Source: Iamia sp035765045
GTDB lineage: Bacteria; Actinomycetota; Acidimicrobiia; Acidimicrobiales; Iamiaceae
Direction of reading: 5' to 3'
Length of the DNA stretch: 20,165 nt
NCBI GenBank assembly: GCA_035765045.1
Contig: DASTYI010000179.1
Span: forward strand, 1-20,165
Shown here in pieces: positions 1 to 6,474 of the stretch. Each line of letters starts with the position of its first letter. Within the stretch, counting starts at the first letter, position 1. A program made the position numbers and the translations under genes. Below the pieces are notes generated by a model that made no database searches, was not told the origin of the DNA, and saw only the letters and a list, made by a program, of their open reading frames with translations.

Positions 1-2
1 AG

Positions 3-83
3 CAGATCTCGGAGTTCCTCCGGCCCGGCGGTGTCGTGATCGACGTGTGCGGGGGCGAGCCCTGCATGGTCGACTTCCAGTAG
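3..83 (+). CDS. C-terminal end of an unidentified protein (partial)
   Basis: An open frame enters from the left edge and ends at TAG (81-83), giving 26 residues that finish in GGEPCMVDFQ. The codons have the G/C third-position bias of the neighbouring genes, so this is probably the true tail of a gene that starts outside the window. The fragment contains two Cys (CGGEPC), which could be a disulfide or metal pair, but it is too short to assign. It converges on the kinase gene, whose stop codon begins only 6 bp later, with no terminator-like hairpin between them. Confidence 0.5.
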   Translation, partial: QISEFLRPGGVVIDVCGGEPCMVDFQ

Positions 84-89
84 CGAGCC

Positions 90-1727
90 TCAGTCGTCGC
101 CGCCGCGGCCCCCGCCGCGGCGGCGCACGACCTCGTAGGTGTCGATGAGCAGGGCGCCGTCGGGACCGGTGACCAGGGTGATCCGGACGTCCTCGACGCT
201 CTGGCGGCCGTCGGGCAGCCCGTAGCGGAGGGTCAGCTCGACGGCCATGGCCTCGGCGTCGGCCCGGGGCTGGCCCTGGATCTCGACCGAGTCGACGTCC
301 TCGGTCCAGAACCGCTGGTACGACGCGAAGTCCTGGCGGGCCTGGAAGGCGGACGAGGTCCGGGCGTAGGAGCCCTCGAGATCGCCTGCGCCGACCCGGG
401 CGTAGTGGTCCCGGACGGCGTCGGCCAGCGCCTCGGCGGTGACGGGCGGCGGGGCGGGCGCCGTCGTCGTGGTCGTCTCGGGCGCCGTCGTGGTGGTCGT
501 CGTCTCGGGCTCGGTGGTGGTCGTGGTGGTCTCGGGTTCGGTCGTCGTCGTGGTGGTCGACGTCGTCGTCTCCGCCTCGGTGGTGGTGGTCGCCTCGGTC
601 GTGTCGGTGGTGACCTCGGCGTCGCCGTCGTCGCGGGTGAGGGCGTAGCCGGCCACCGCCCCGAGGACCAGGAGGAGGAGCAGGGCGACGGCGGCGAGGG
701 CGGCCCGGCCCCGGCGGGGCCCGGCGTCGGCGCCGACCGGAGGCGGGGGTGCGGGCCGGGCCGGCGGGGGGATCGGGGCGGCGGCCACGGCGGCGCCGGC
801 GGCGACCGGGGCGAAGACGGCGGTGCGCTCGGGGGGCGGGACGGCGGCCACGGCGGTGGTCGGGGCCAGCGCCGGCCCGTCGGAGCGGCCGCCCAGCCCC
901 TCCAGCGCCTCCCGCAGGGCGTCGGCGCTCGGTGGCCGGTCCTCGGGGCGCTTGGCCAGCCCGGCCTCGAGCAGGGCGGCGAGCGCCGGGGGCACCCCGA
1001 GGGCCCGGAGGTCGGGCGGCGGCTGGGTCAGCACCCGGCCGACCCGGGCGATCATCGGCTCGCCGTCGGTGCCGGCGAAGGGGGCCCGGCCGCTGAGGGC
1101 GGCGTGGAGGGTGGCGGCCAGGCCGTAGACGTCGCTGCGCTCGGTGGCCGGCTCGCCCGAGAGGATCTCGGGGGCGGCGTAGCCGATGGTGGCGGTGACC
1201 GTCCCGGTGGTGGTGGTCGAGGCGTCGACCAGCCGGGCCACGCCGAAGTCGCTGAGCTGGGGCTCGCCGTACTCCGAGAGCAGGACGTTGGCCGGCTTGA
1301 GGTCGCGGTGGAGGATCCCGGCGGCGTGGGCGGCGGCCAGCCCCCCGGCCAGGCGGGCCCCGATGCGGGCGGCCTCGTCACCGGTGAGCGGCCCCCCGGT
1401 CGAGACCCGCTCGTGGAGCGAGCCGCCGGCGACGTAGGGCATCAGCAGGTAGGGGTGGCCGTCCTCGGTGACGCCGGCGGAGTAGACGGCGACGATGTTG
1501 GGGTGGTTCGAGAGCCGGCCCATCGCCGTGATCTCGCGCCGCCAGCGCTCGATGGCCTGCGGGTCGGCCCCCGAGGCGAGCAGGACCTTGACGGCCACGT
1601 CGCGCCCCAGGTCGGCCTGGTGGCCGCGGTAGACGACGCCGAAGCCGCCCCGCCCGATGACCACCAGGTCGGTGACGCCGGGCACCTGCGGCGGGGCGAC
1701 GTCGGTCACGGGGGGCTCGCCGGGCAT
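90..1727 (-). CDS. Receptor-type serine/threonine protein kinase with NTF2-like outer domain
   Basis: This 545-aa membrane kinase is predicted to phosphorylate Ser/Thr in the cytoplasm in response to an extracellular signal. Visible kinase features are the glycine loop GRGGFGVV (25-32), Lys47 in VAVK, HRDLKPANVLL (140-150), DFG (160-162), APE near 185-187 and a Thr-rich activation loop (168-180). A Pro/Ala-rich juxtamembrane stretch leads to one membrane helix (about 342-363). A Thr/Glu/Pro linker follows (about 370-428) and then a roughly 110-aa domain that resembles the NTF2/SnoaL fold. Topology is therefore kinase inside, NTF2-like domain outside, as in mycobacterial Pkn receptors, but without PASTA repeats. 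The ATG has no strong Shine-Dalgarno; TACGGT lies 7 nt upstream, suggesting a leaderless message. The kinase call is certain; the outer-domain fold is a sequence impression. Confidence 0.95.
   Translation of the reverse strand: MPGEPPVTDVAPPQVPGVTDLVVIGRGGFGVVYRGHQADLGRDVAVKVLLASGADPQAIERWRREITAMGRLSNHPNIVAVYSAGVTEDGHPYLLMPYVAGGSLHERVSTGGPLTGDEAARIGARLAGGLAAAHAAGILHRDLKPANVLLSEYGEPQLSDFGVARLVDASTTTTGTVTATIGYAAPEILSGEPATERSDVYGLAATLHAALSGRAPFAGTDGEPMIARVGRVLTQPPPDLRALGVPPALAALLEAGLAKRPEDRPPSADALREALEGLGGRSDGPALAPTTAVAAVPPPERTAVFAPVAAGAAVAAAPIPPPARPAPPPPVGADAGPRRGRAALAAVALLLLLVLGAVAGYALTRDDGDAEVTTDTTEATTTTEAETTTSTTTTTTEPETTTTTTEPETTTTTTAPETTTTTAPAPPPVTAEALADAVRDHYARVGAGDLEGSYARTSSAFQARQDFASYQRFWTEDVDSVEIQGQPRADAEAMAVELTLRYGLPDGRQSVEDVRITLVTGPDGALLIDTYEVVRRRGGGRGGDD
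456..596 (-). repeat. Threonine-rich tandem repeat coding the kinase linker
   Basis: Residues about 378-424 of the kinase consist of near-repeats of an ETTTTTT(E/A)P unit. At DNA level this is a degenerate run of ACC/ACG codons. It forms an extended extracellular stalk and is a plausible site for O-mannosylation and for repeat-length variation between strains. Confidence 0.85.
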
Positions 1728-1734
1728 GGGGTCG

Positions 1735-1740
1735 ACCGTA
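1735..1740 (-). promoter_or_regulatory. Putative -10 element for a leaderless kinase transcript
   Basis: On the - strand TACGGT (TANNNT form) lies 7 nt before the kinase ATG, which would place the transcription start at or beside the start codon. It is one of several such sites in the window. Confidence 0.45.
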
Positions 1741-1751
1741 CCCAGCAGACC

Positions 1752-1776
1752 TGAGAGGACGCAGACGCCCCTCTCA
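1752..1776 (-). terminator. Possible stem-loop after the 1808-2374 gene
   Basis: TGAGAGG and CCTCTCA (7-bp arms) are separated by 11 nt in the gap between the unknown gene and the kinase. Both genes are on the - strand, so this could end the upstream transcript. There is no T-tract and the stem is short, so the call is weak. Confidence 0.3.
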
Positions 1777-1807
1777 CCTGGGCCTCAGGGCCCCCTCACC
1801 CGAGGGA

Positions 1808-2374
1808 TCAGCGCGTGGCGGTGACCGACTCGACCAGCTCGGCCACCCGGCAGGACCGGCTGGCGGCCCGCACGACGTCGCGGCAGCCCGCCCCGGCGCC
1901 GGCCGGCTCGGCCACCGCCACGGTGGTGGTGCCGAGGACCTCGTCGTGGAAGGTGCTGGCCCGGAGGGTGCGCAGGAGCTCGGGGTCGACGGCCCCGGTG
2001 GCGAGCAGGTCGTGGCCGACGTCGCGGAGCACGGCCCGGGTGGCCAGGGGGTCGAGCAGCGTGCTGAAGGCGACGACGGGGGCGTCGCGCCCGCTGACGC
2101 AGACGACGTCCTCCACCACGTGGGTGACGTCGGGCCCGCCCAGCTCGACGCCGACCACCGACGACAGCCAGGTCAGCTCCGGCCCCCAGCCCCGGACCAG
2201 GTCGCGGTGCTCGCCCACCAGCCGGCGCAGCCCGCACGGCGAGAGGTCGGGCAGGCAGCGCCGGTCCGACCCGACGACGACCTCGGGGCCGTGGTCGAGG
2301 CGCAGCACGGCCGAGACCGCGGGGAGCGTGTGGGTGAGAGCGGCGACGAGCCGCAGGGCGTCGGATCCGAGCAC
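1808..2374 (-). CDS. Hypothetical protein, 188 aa
   Basis: I do not recognise this family. The frame starts with GTG at 2372-2374, preceded by a strong Shine-Dalgarno (GGAGGA, 6 nt spacing on the - strand), which is the best evidence that this frame and start are real among several overlapping open frames. The product is soluble-looking, with no signal peptide or membrane helix, and has six Cys (two close together in RRCLPDLSPCG). It has mixed alpha/beta character with alternating hydrophobic strands (SAVLRLDHGPEVVVG, DVVCVSG, APVVAFSTLL). It is divergent from the DUF35/thiolase operon across a 119-bp gap that contains the palindromic operator, so it may share that control. Confidence 0.7.
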   Translation of the reverse strand: MLGSDALRLVAALTHTLPAVSAVLRLDHGPEVVVGSDRRCLPDLSPCGLRRLVGEHRDLVRGWGPELTWLSSVVGVELGGPDVTHVVEDVVCVSGRDAPVVAFSTLLDPLATRAVLRDVGHDLLATGAVDPELLRTLRASTFHDEVLGTTTVAVAEPAGAGAGCRDVVRAASRSCRVAELVESVTATR

Positions 2375-2436
2375 GACGGTTCCTCCGAGGGGGCGTGTTA
2401 GGCATGCTTACCACAGTCCGCCGGCGAGGTCGGCGT

Positions 2437-2442
2437 TAGGGT
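2437..2442 (+). promoter_or_regulatory. Candidate -10 (TAGGGT) for the DUF35/thiolase operon
   Basis: TAGGGT fits TANNNT and would place the transcription start near 2449-2450, just before the palindromic operator. No convincing -35 hexamer is visible, so this is tentative. Confidence 0.3.
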
Positions 2443-2451
2443 GGGAGAAAC

Positions 2452-2466
2452 CTGACGGACCGTCAG
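2452..2466 (+). promoter_or_regulatory. Palindromic operator CTGACG-GAC-CGTCAG
   Basis: This is a perfect 15-bp inverted repeat (CTGACGG, central A, CCGTCAG) located 27 bp before the ATG of the DUF35 gene. The same arms with the same 3-bp spacing occur at 11573-11587, upstream of the acyl-CoA dehydrogenase operon. Symmetry and size fit a TetR-family dimer site. The location just downstream of a candidate -10 suggests repression. The cognate regulator is not in the window. Confidence 0.65.
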
Positions 2467-2493
2467 ATCTCCGCCTGCCAGGAGCCTCCCCGC

Positions 2494-2949
2494 ATGCCCT
2501 CCCCCACCCCCGCCCCGGCCCTCGGCGCCGACGGCTGGTTCACCACCGAGCCCGAGCCGGCCCTCGTCGGGCACCGCTGCCCGGCCTGCGGCACCATCGC
2601 CTTCCCCCGGCCCGCCCTCGGCTGCCCCAACCCGGCCTGCGGGAGCGACGAGCTCGAGCCCACCCCCCTCTCCCGGCGGGGCCGCATCTGGTCCTACACC
2701 GACGCCCGCTACCAGCCGCCGCCGCCCTACGTCGTGCCCGGCGACGAGCACGTCCCGTTCTGCATCGTCGCCGTCGAGCTGGCCGCCGAGAAGATCATCG
2801 TCCTCGGCCAGGTCGTCGCCGGGGTGACCGTCGACGAGCTGAGCCTCGGCCAGGAGGTCGAGCTGGTCGTCGACACCCTCTTCACCTCCGAGGCCGAGGA
2901 CGGCGAGGTCGAGCACCAGATCTACAAGTGGAAGGTGGTGGCGTCGTGA
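2494..2949 (+). CDS. DUF35-type zinc-ribbon/OB-fold acyl-CoA-associated protein
   Basis: The 151-aa product has the two-part DUF35 layout. A rubredoxin-like zinc ribbon has Cys29, Cys32, Cys44 and Cys49 (CPAC and CPNPAC pairs). An OB-fold follows (about 60-150) and ends in a YKW motif. Such proteins bind to and activate SCP2-thiolase-like enzymes; in mycobacterial cholesterol breakdown the DUF35 domain of ChsH2 partners the aldolase Ltp2. The next gene overlaps this stop codon by 4 nt and encodes the expected thiolase-fold partner, so the two products probably form one complex. AGGAG about 10 nt upstream supports the ATG. The palindromic operator precedes it. Confidence 0.88.
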   Translation: MPSPTPAPALGADGWFTTEPEPALVGHRCPACGTIAFPRPALGCPNPACGSDELEPTPLSRRGRIWSYTDARYQPPPPYVVPGDEHVPFCIVAVELAAEKIIVLGQVVAGVTVDELSLGQEVELVVDTLFTSEAEDGEVEHQIYKWKVVAS

Positions 2950-4142
2950 GCACGACCCCCGATCCGGTCGCCGTCGTCGGGGTGGGCATGCACCCCTGGG
3001 GCAAGTGGGGCCGCAACTTCGTCGAGTACGGCCGCGTCGCCGCCCGCGCCGCCCTGGCCGACGCCGGCATCGAGTGGACCGACGTCGACTTCGTCGCCGG
3101 CGCCGACACCATGCGCAACGGCTACCCCGGCTACGTCTCGGGCGCCACCTTCGCCCAGGCCCTGGGCTGGACCGGCAGCCGCGTCGCCTCCTGCTACGCC
3201 GCCTGCGCCTCGGGCTCCACCGCCCTCGAGGCGGCCCGCACCCGGATCCTCGCCGGGCTGTCCGACATCGCCCTCGTCGTCGGGGCCGACACCACGCCCA
3301 AGGGCTTCCTCGCCCCCAACGCCGGCGACCGCCCCGACGACCCCGACTGGCTGCGGTTCCGCCTCCTCGGCGCCACCAACCCCACCTACTTCGCCCTCTA
3401 CGCCCGGCGGCGGATGGACATGTGGGGCGCGACCGACGAGGACTTCGCCCGCATCAAGGTCAAGAACGCCCGCAACGGCACCCTCAACCCCAACGCCCGG
3501 TACCAGAAGGAGGTGACGGTCGAGGAGGTGCTGGCCTCGCCGATGGTCGCCTCGCCGCTGCGGCTGCTGGAGATCTGCGCCACCTCCGACGGCGCCGCCG
3601 CCGTCGTCCTCGCCTCGGAGTCGGCCGCCCGCCGGCTCGGCCTCGACCACGTCACCGTGCGGGCCATCTCGACGGTCACGCCGACGTACCCCAACACCAT
3701 CCCCGACCTCCCCGACATCGCCGCCGACTCGGCCGTCGTCGTGCCCGCCCCCGAGGCCCACTTCAAGGCGTCGATCGCGGCGGCCGCCTACGAGGAGGCC
3801 GGCATCGGCCCCGAGGAGCTCTCGCTGGCCGAGGTCTACGACCTGTCGACCGCCATGGAGCTCGACTGGTACGAGGACATCGGCCTGTGCGGCCCGGGCG
3901 AGGCCGAGAAGCTGCTGCGCGACGGCGCCACCGAGCTCGGCGGCCGCATCCCGGTCAACACCTCGGGCGGGCTGGCGTCGTTCGGCGAGGCCGTGCCCGC
4001 CCAGGCCCTGGCCCAGGTGTGCGAGCTCACCTGGCAGCTCCGGGGCCAGGCCGGCGACCGCCAGGTCGAGGGCGCCCGGGTGGGCATCACCGCCAACCAG
4101 GGCCTCTTCGGCCACGGCTCCTCCGTCCTCCTCGCCCGCTGA
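2946..4142 (+). CDS. Thiolase-fold enzyme of the SCP2/Ltp family, probably an Ltp2-like aldolase
   Basis: The 398-aa product starts at GTG within GTGA, overlapping the DUF35 stop. The N-terminal thiolase half is clear, and Cys87 in YAACASGSTALEAA sits at the nucleophile position. The usual thiolase residues of the C-terminal half are changed. The His of the HDAF/HDCF motif is Tyr298 (EVYDLSTAME), and the GHP motif reads GEA (Glu348, after NTSGG). Mycobacterial Ltp2, a retro-aldolase acting with a DUF35 partner on a steroid side-chain CoA ester, carries comparable YD and GEA changes as I recall its sequence. I infer a C-C lyase or non-classical condensing role in steroid or branched lipid CoA catabolism rather than ordinary 3-ketoacyl thiolysis. 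The substrate cannot be deduced. Confidence 0.88.
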   Translation: MSTTPDPVAVVGVGMHPWGKWGRNFVEYGRVAARAALADAGIEWTDVDFVAGADTMRNGYPGYVSGATFAQALGWTGSRVASCYAACASGSTALEAARTRILAGLSDIALVVGADTTPKGFLAPNAGDRPDDPDWLRFRLLGATNPTYFALYARRRMDMWGATDEDFARIKVKNARNGTLNPNARYQKEVTVEEVLASPMVASPLRLLEICATSDGAAAVVLASESAARRLGLDHVTVRAISTVTPTYPNTIPDLPDIAADSAVVVPAPEAHFKASIAAAAYEEAGIGPEELSLAEVYDLSTAMELDWYEDIGLCGPGEAEKLLRDGATELGGRIPVNTSGGLASFGEAVPAQALAQVCELTWQLRGQAGDRQVEGARVGITANQGLFGHGSSVLLAR

Positions 4143-4155
4143 CGCCGAGGGCCAG

Positions 4156-4169
4156 TTAGGCGACCCTAA
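4156..4169 (+). promoter_or_regulatory. Iron-box-like inverted repeat TTAGG-N4-CCTAA
   Basis: Perfect 5-bp arms TTAGG and CCTAA with a 4-bp spacer match the half-box of the DtxR/IdeR consensus, in which TTAGG-N4-CCTAA recurs. It ends 22 bp before the lipoprotein ATG and overlaps the expected -35 of the candidate promoter at 4180-4185. The outer half of the 19-bp box is not conserved, so binding is plausible rather than certain. Confidence 0.45.
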
Positions 4170-4179
4170 TGGTGTGTGG

Positions 4180-4185
4180 CAGGCT
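4180..4185 (+). promoter_or_regulatory. Candidate -10 (CAGGCT) for the iron-transport operon
   Basis: CAGGCT lies 6 nt before the ATG at 4192, the spacing of leaderless promoters seen elsewhere in this window. The first base departs from TANNNT, so it is weak alone. Confidence 0.3.
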
Positions 4186-4191
4186 CGCGGC

Positions 4192-5244
4192 ATGGCTGCG
4201 ATCCCCCGCCTCCGGCTCCTGCTCGCCCTGCTCCTCGCCACCGCCCTGGTGGCGGGGTGCAGCGGGTCGTCGAACGACGACGGCGAGGCCACCGACGACA
4301 CCGAGGCCGAGGCCTCCGAGGCCCCGGGGGCCGACGAGGTCGTCGAGCCCGAGGGCAGCTGGAGCTTCACCGACGACTTCGACGTCACCCATGAGCTCGA
4401 CGAGGTGCCCGAGACGATCGTCGCCGAGGTCAGCGTGGCCGGCGCCCTGTGGGACCTCGGCATCCAGGTCGACGCCACCTTCGGCATGCGCGAGCTGCCC
4501 GACGGCACGACCGACCCGATGGGCCTGGCCGACCCCGAGGCCATCGAGTCGCTCGGCGAGGTCTACGGCGAGATCAACGTCGAGCGGCTCCAGCTGATCG
4601 ACCCCGACCTCATCGTCGTCCCCTCCTACCAGGAGGGCGAGTACTGGGGGGTCAAGGAGGACCTGGTCGACGACGTGGACCGCATCGCCCCGGTCGTGTC
4701 GATCACCATCCCGGGCAAGACCCTCCGCGACATGGCCGACCGGGTGCTCGACCTGGCCGTCAGCCTCGGCGTCGACCCCGAGGGCGAGACCGTCACCGAG
4801 GTGGTCGAGGCCTACGAGACGGCCGAGGAGGAGCTCCGGGCCGCCCTCGCCGACAAGCCCGGCCTCACCTTCATGGCCGCCAGCGGCTCGACCGAGCAGC
4901 TCTACGTCGCCGTGCCCTCGGGCTACGCCGACCTCCTCACCTACCAGGAGCTGGGGATGCAGATCGTCGAGCCCGACACCGACGAGCAGTACTGGGAGAC
5001 GCTCAGCTGGGAGCAGATCGACACGTACACCGCCGACGTGCTCCTCGCCGACTCCCGCGGCGGCTCGGTCGAGCAGATCGTCGACATCGTCCCCGAGGCG
5101 GCCCGGGACATCGCCCCGATCGCGGCCGACCAGCTCGCCCGTTGGGAGGTCACCATCTCCCCCGGCTACGCCAACCTGGCCCGCGTCCTCGGCGACCTCA
5201 CCGAGGTCGTCGTCGACGCCGACCCCGACGTGGTGGTGGAGTAG
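4192..5244 (+). CDS. Iron-siderophore ABC transporter substrate-binding lipoprotein
   Basis: This 350-aa protein captures ferric-siderophore (or a related chelate) outside the membrane and delivers it to the permeases encoded next. The N-terminus is a lipoprotein signal: basic start, hydrophobic core LLLALLLATALV and lipobox LVAGC with Cys23 as the lipidated residue. A very acidic Ser/Asp/Glu tether follows (24-55). The FepB/FhuD-type periplasmic-binding fold includes PETIVAEVSVAGALWDLGI, the ESLGEVYGEINVERLQLIDPDLIVV segment typical of TroA-like class III binding proteins, and a C-terminal RWEVTISPGYANLARVLGDL. I chose ATG 4192 over in-frame GTG 4174 because it gives the standard signal peptide. 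A B12 or heme ligand cannot be excluded, although the short leader leaves no room for a cobalamin riboswitch. Confidence 0.92.
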   Translation: MAAIPRLRLLLALLLATALVAGCSGSSNDDGEATDDTEAEASEAPGADEVVEPEGSWSFTDDFDVTHELDEVPETIVAEVSVAGALWDLGIQVDATFGMRELPDGTTDPMGLADPEAIESLGEVYGEINVERLQLIDPDLIVVPSYQEGEYWGVKEDLVDDVDRIAPVVSITIPGKTLRDMADRVLDLAVSLGVDPEGETVTEVVEAYETAEEELRAALADKPGLTFMAASGSTEQLYVAVPSGYADLLTYQELGMQIVEPDTDEQYWETLSWEQIDTYTADVLLADSRGGSVEQIVDIVPEAARDIAPIAADQLARWEVTISPGYANLARVLGDLTEVVVDADPDVVVE

Positions 5245-5252
5245 CCGCGCTC

Positions 5253-6347
5253 GTGACGACCACGCTCACCAAGGACCCCGTGGAGGGTGCCCCGGAGGCG
5301 CCGGCGGCCCCGTCGGCGCGCCGGGGGCTGCTCCAGGGCGGTTGGTCCCGGTCGCTGGGGCTGGTGGTGGCCATCGGCGTGCTCGTGGTCGCCGTCGCCT
5401 GCTCGCTGGCCCTCGGCGCCCGCCCCGTCCCGCTCGACCGGGTGTGGGACGCGCTCACCAGCGCCCGCCCCACCGAGTCCGGCGCCGCCCGGGACTGGTC
5501 GGTGGTGCGCAGCCTGCGGGTCCCCCGCACGATCCTCGGCCTGCTCGTAGGGGGCGCCCTCGGCCTCACCGGCACGCTGCTCCAGGGCCTCACCCGCAAC
5601 CCGCTGGCCGACCCGGGCATCCTCGGCGTCCAGGCCGGCGCCTCGCTGGCGGTCGTCATCGGGATCAACACCGTGAGCATCGACGGGGCGCTCGGCTACG
5701 TCTGGTTCGGTTTCGCCGGCGCCGCCGTGGCCGGGGCGATCGTCTACGCCCTCGGCTCGCTCGGCCGGGGCGGCGCCTCGCCGGTGAAGCTGGCCCTTGC
5801 CGGGGCGGCCATGAGCGCCCTGATGGTCGCCCTCACCCAGGCCGTCCTGCTGTCGAACCAGGCGACCCTCAACGAGTACCGCTTCTGGGCCGTCGGCTCG
5901 CTGGCGGGCCGGGAGGACACCGTCGTGCGGGCCGTCGCCCCCTTCATCGTCGTGGGGATGCTGTTCGCCCTCACCCGGGGGCGCTCGCTCAACGGCCTGG
6001 CCCTCGGCGACGACGTGGCCCGCGGCCTGGGCATGAGCCTGGTCTGGGCCCGGCTCAGCACCGCCCTGGCCATCATCGTCCTGTGCGGGGCGGCGGTGGC
6101 GGGCGCCGGCCCGATCATCTTCGTCGGCCTCGTGATCCCCCACCTGGCCCGGGCCATCTGCGGCCCCGACTACCGCTGGATCCTGGTCTGGTCGCTGGTC
6201 CTGGCGCCCATCCTGCTCCTCGGGGCCGACACCGTGGGCCGGCTGATCGCCCGCCCCGGCGAGGTCCAGGTCGGCATCATGACGGCGGTCATCGGCACCC
6301 CGGTGTTCATCGCCATCATCCGCGGCCGCAAGCTGGCCGACCTGTGA
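5253..6347 (+). CDS. FecCD-family iron-siderophore ABC permease, subunit 1
   Basis: The 364-aa integral membrane protein is one half of the importer channel. After a roughly 30-aa cytoplasmic N-terminus it has about 9-10 hydrophobic segments. Family signatures are RVPRTILGLLVGGALGLTGT, LLQGLTRNPLADPGILGVQAGA, EYRFWAVGSLAGR, LALGDDVARGLGM and GPIIFVGLVIPHLAR, followed by the cytoplasmic coupling region with the binding lipoprotein and ATPase partners nearby. The start is GTG at 5253, 8 bp after the lipoprotein stop, with a weak GGAG (12-13 nt away), so translational coupling is likely. Its TGA is part of a dispersed repeat (see 6345-6380). Confidence 0.93.
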   Translation: MTTTLTKDPVEGAPEAPAAPSARRGLLQGGWSRSLGLVVAIGVLVVAVACSLALGARPVPLDRVWDALTSARPTESGAARDWSVVRSLRVPRTILGLLVGGALGLTGTLLQGLTRNPLADPGILGVQAGASLAVVIGINTVSIDGALGYVWFGFAGAAVAGAIVYALGSLGRGGASPVKLALAGAAMSALMVALTQAVLLSNQATLNEYRFWAVGSLAGREDTVVRAVAPFIVVGMLFALTRGRSLNGLALGDDVARGLGMSLVWARLSTALAIIVLCGAAVAGAGPIIFVGLVIPHLARAICGPDYRWILVWSLVLAPILLLGADTVGRLIARPGEVQVGIMTAVIGTPVFIAIIRGRKLADL

Positions 6348-6380
6348 GCGAGCGCAGCGAGCGAACCCGAGGGCACGGGC
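6345..6380 (+). repeat. Dispersed GAGCGAGCGC-type junction repeat, copy 1
   Basis: A 36-bp element begins at the TGA of the first permease gene and matches a 35-bp element at 13020-13054 at about 31 of 36 aligned positions. It contains the imperfect inverted unit GAGCGAGCGCAGCGAGCGA. Here it is non-coding apart from the stop codon. Confidence 0.7.
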
Positions 6381-6383
6381 GGT

Positions 6384-6411
6384 CTGACGGCGGAGCCTGC
6401 GGAGCCGTCAG
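6384..6411 (+). repeat. Stem-loop between the two permease genes (CTGACGGC/GCCGTCAG)
   Basis: Perfect 8-bp arms are separated by 12 nt that hold part of a GCGGAGCC direct repeat. It lies directly after the junction repeat in the 127-bp inter-permease gap. It could be an attenuating or RNA-stabilising hairpin, or part of a REP-like unit. The arms resemble the CTGACG operator arms, but the 12-nt loop rules out the same dimer geometry. Confidence 0.55.
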
Positions 6412-6429
6412 GGGTCATCGGCGCCGGGC

Positions 6430-6451
6430 CGGCACCCTCCGGCCGGTGCCG
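6430..6451 (+). repeat. Second stem-loop in the inter-permease gap (CGGCACC/GGTGCCG)
   Basis: Perfect 7-bp arms flank an 8-nt loop. The element ends 23 bp before the next ATG and just ahead of its GAGGT ribosome-binding site. Its closeness to the site could modulate translation of the second permease; no T-tract follows, so it does not look like a terminator. Confidence 0.5.
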
Positions 6452-6474
6452 TCGGGACGGTCGAGGTGCCGCCG

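Noticed and set aside
456..596. Non-coding minisatellite or CRISPR-like repeats
   Set aside because: The repeats are in phase with the kinase frame and encode the Thr-rich stalk; there are no unique spacers.
405..1754. Long + strand open frame (449 aa) opposite the kinase gene
   Set aside because: Gly/Arg-rich low-complexity translation with no domain. The - strand frame encodes a complete kinase, so this is a GC-driven shadow.
2398..2411. Second iron-box-like TTAGG-CATG-CTTAC before the DUF35 operon
   Set aside because: The right arm matches CCTAA at only 3 of 5 positions and neighbouring genes have no iron link. The GCATGC core makes it look more symmetrical than it is.
4143..4191. Cobalamin riboswitch before the FecCD-type importer
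   Set aside because: The leader is only 49 bp, far too short, and shows no B12-box.
4174..4191. GTG 4174 as start of the binding lipoprotein
   Set aside because: It would add MWQARG before an otherwise standard lipoprotein signal and overlaps the candidate -10; ATG 4192 is preferred.
2922..4544. 540-aa - strand frame across the thiolase and lipoprotein genes
   Set aside because: The translation is Gly/Asp/Val-rich antisense of two clear genes and crosses their boundary.
6384..6411. Third copy of the CTGACG/CGTCAG operator
   Set aside because: The arms match but the spacer is 12-14 nt instead of 3, so the same dimer could not bind. It is better described as a hairpin.
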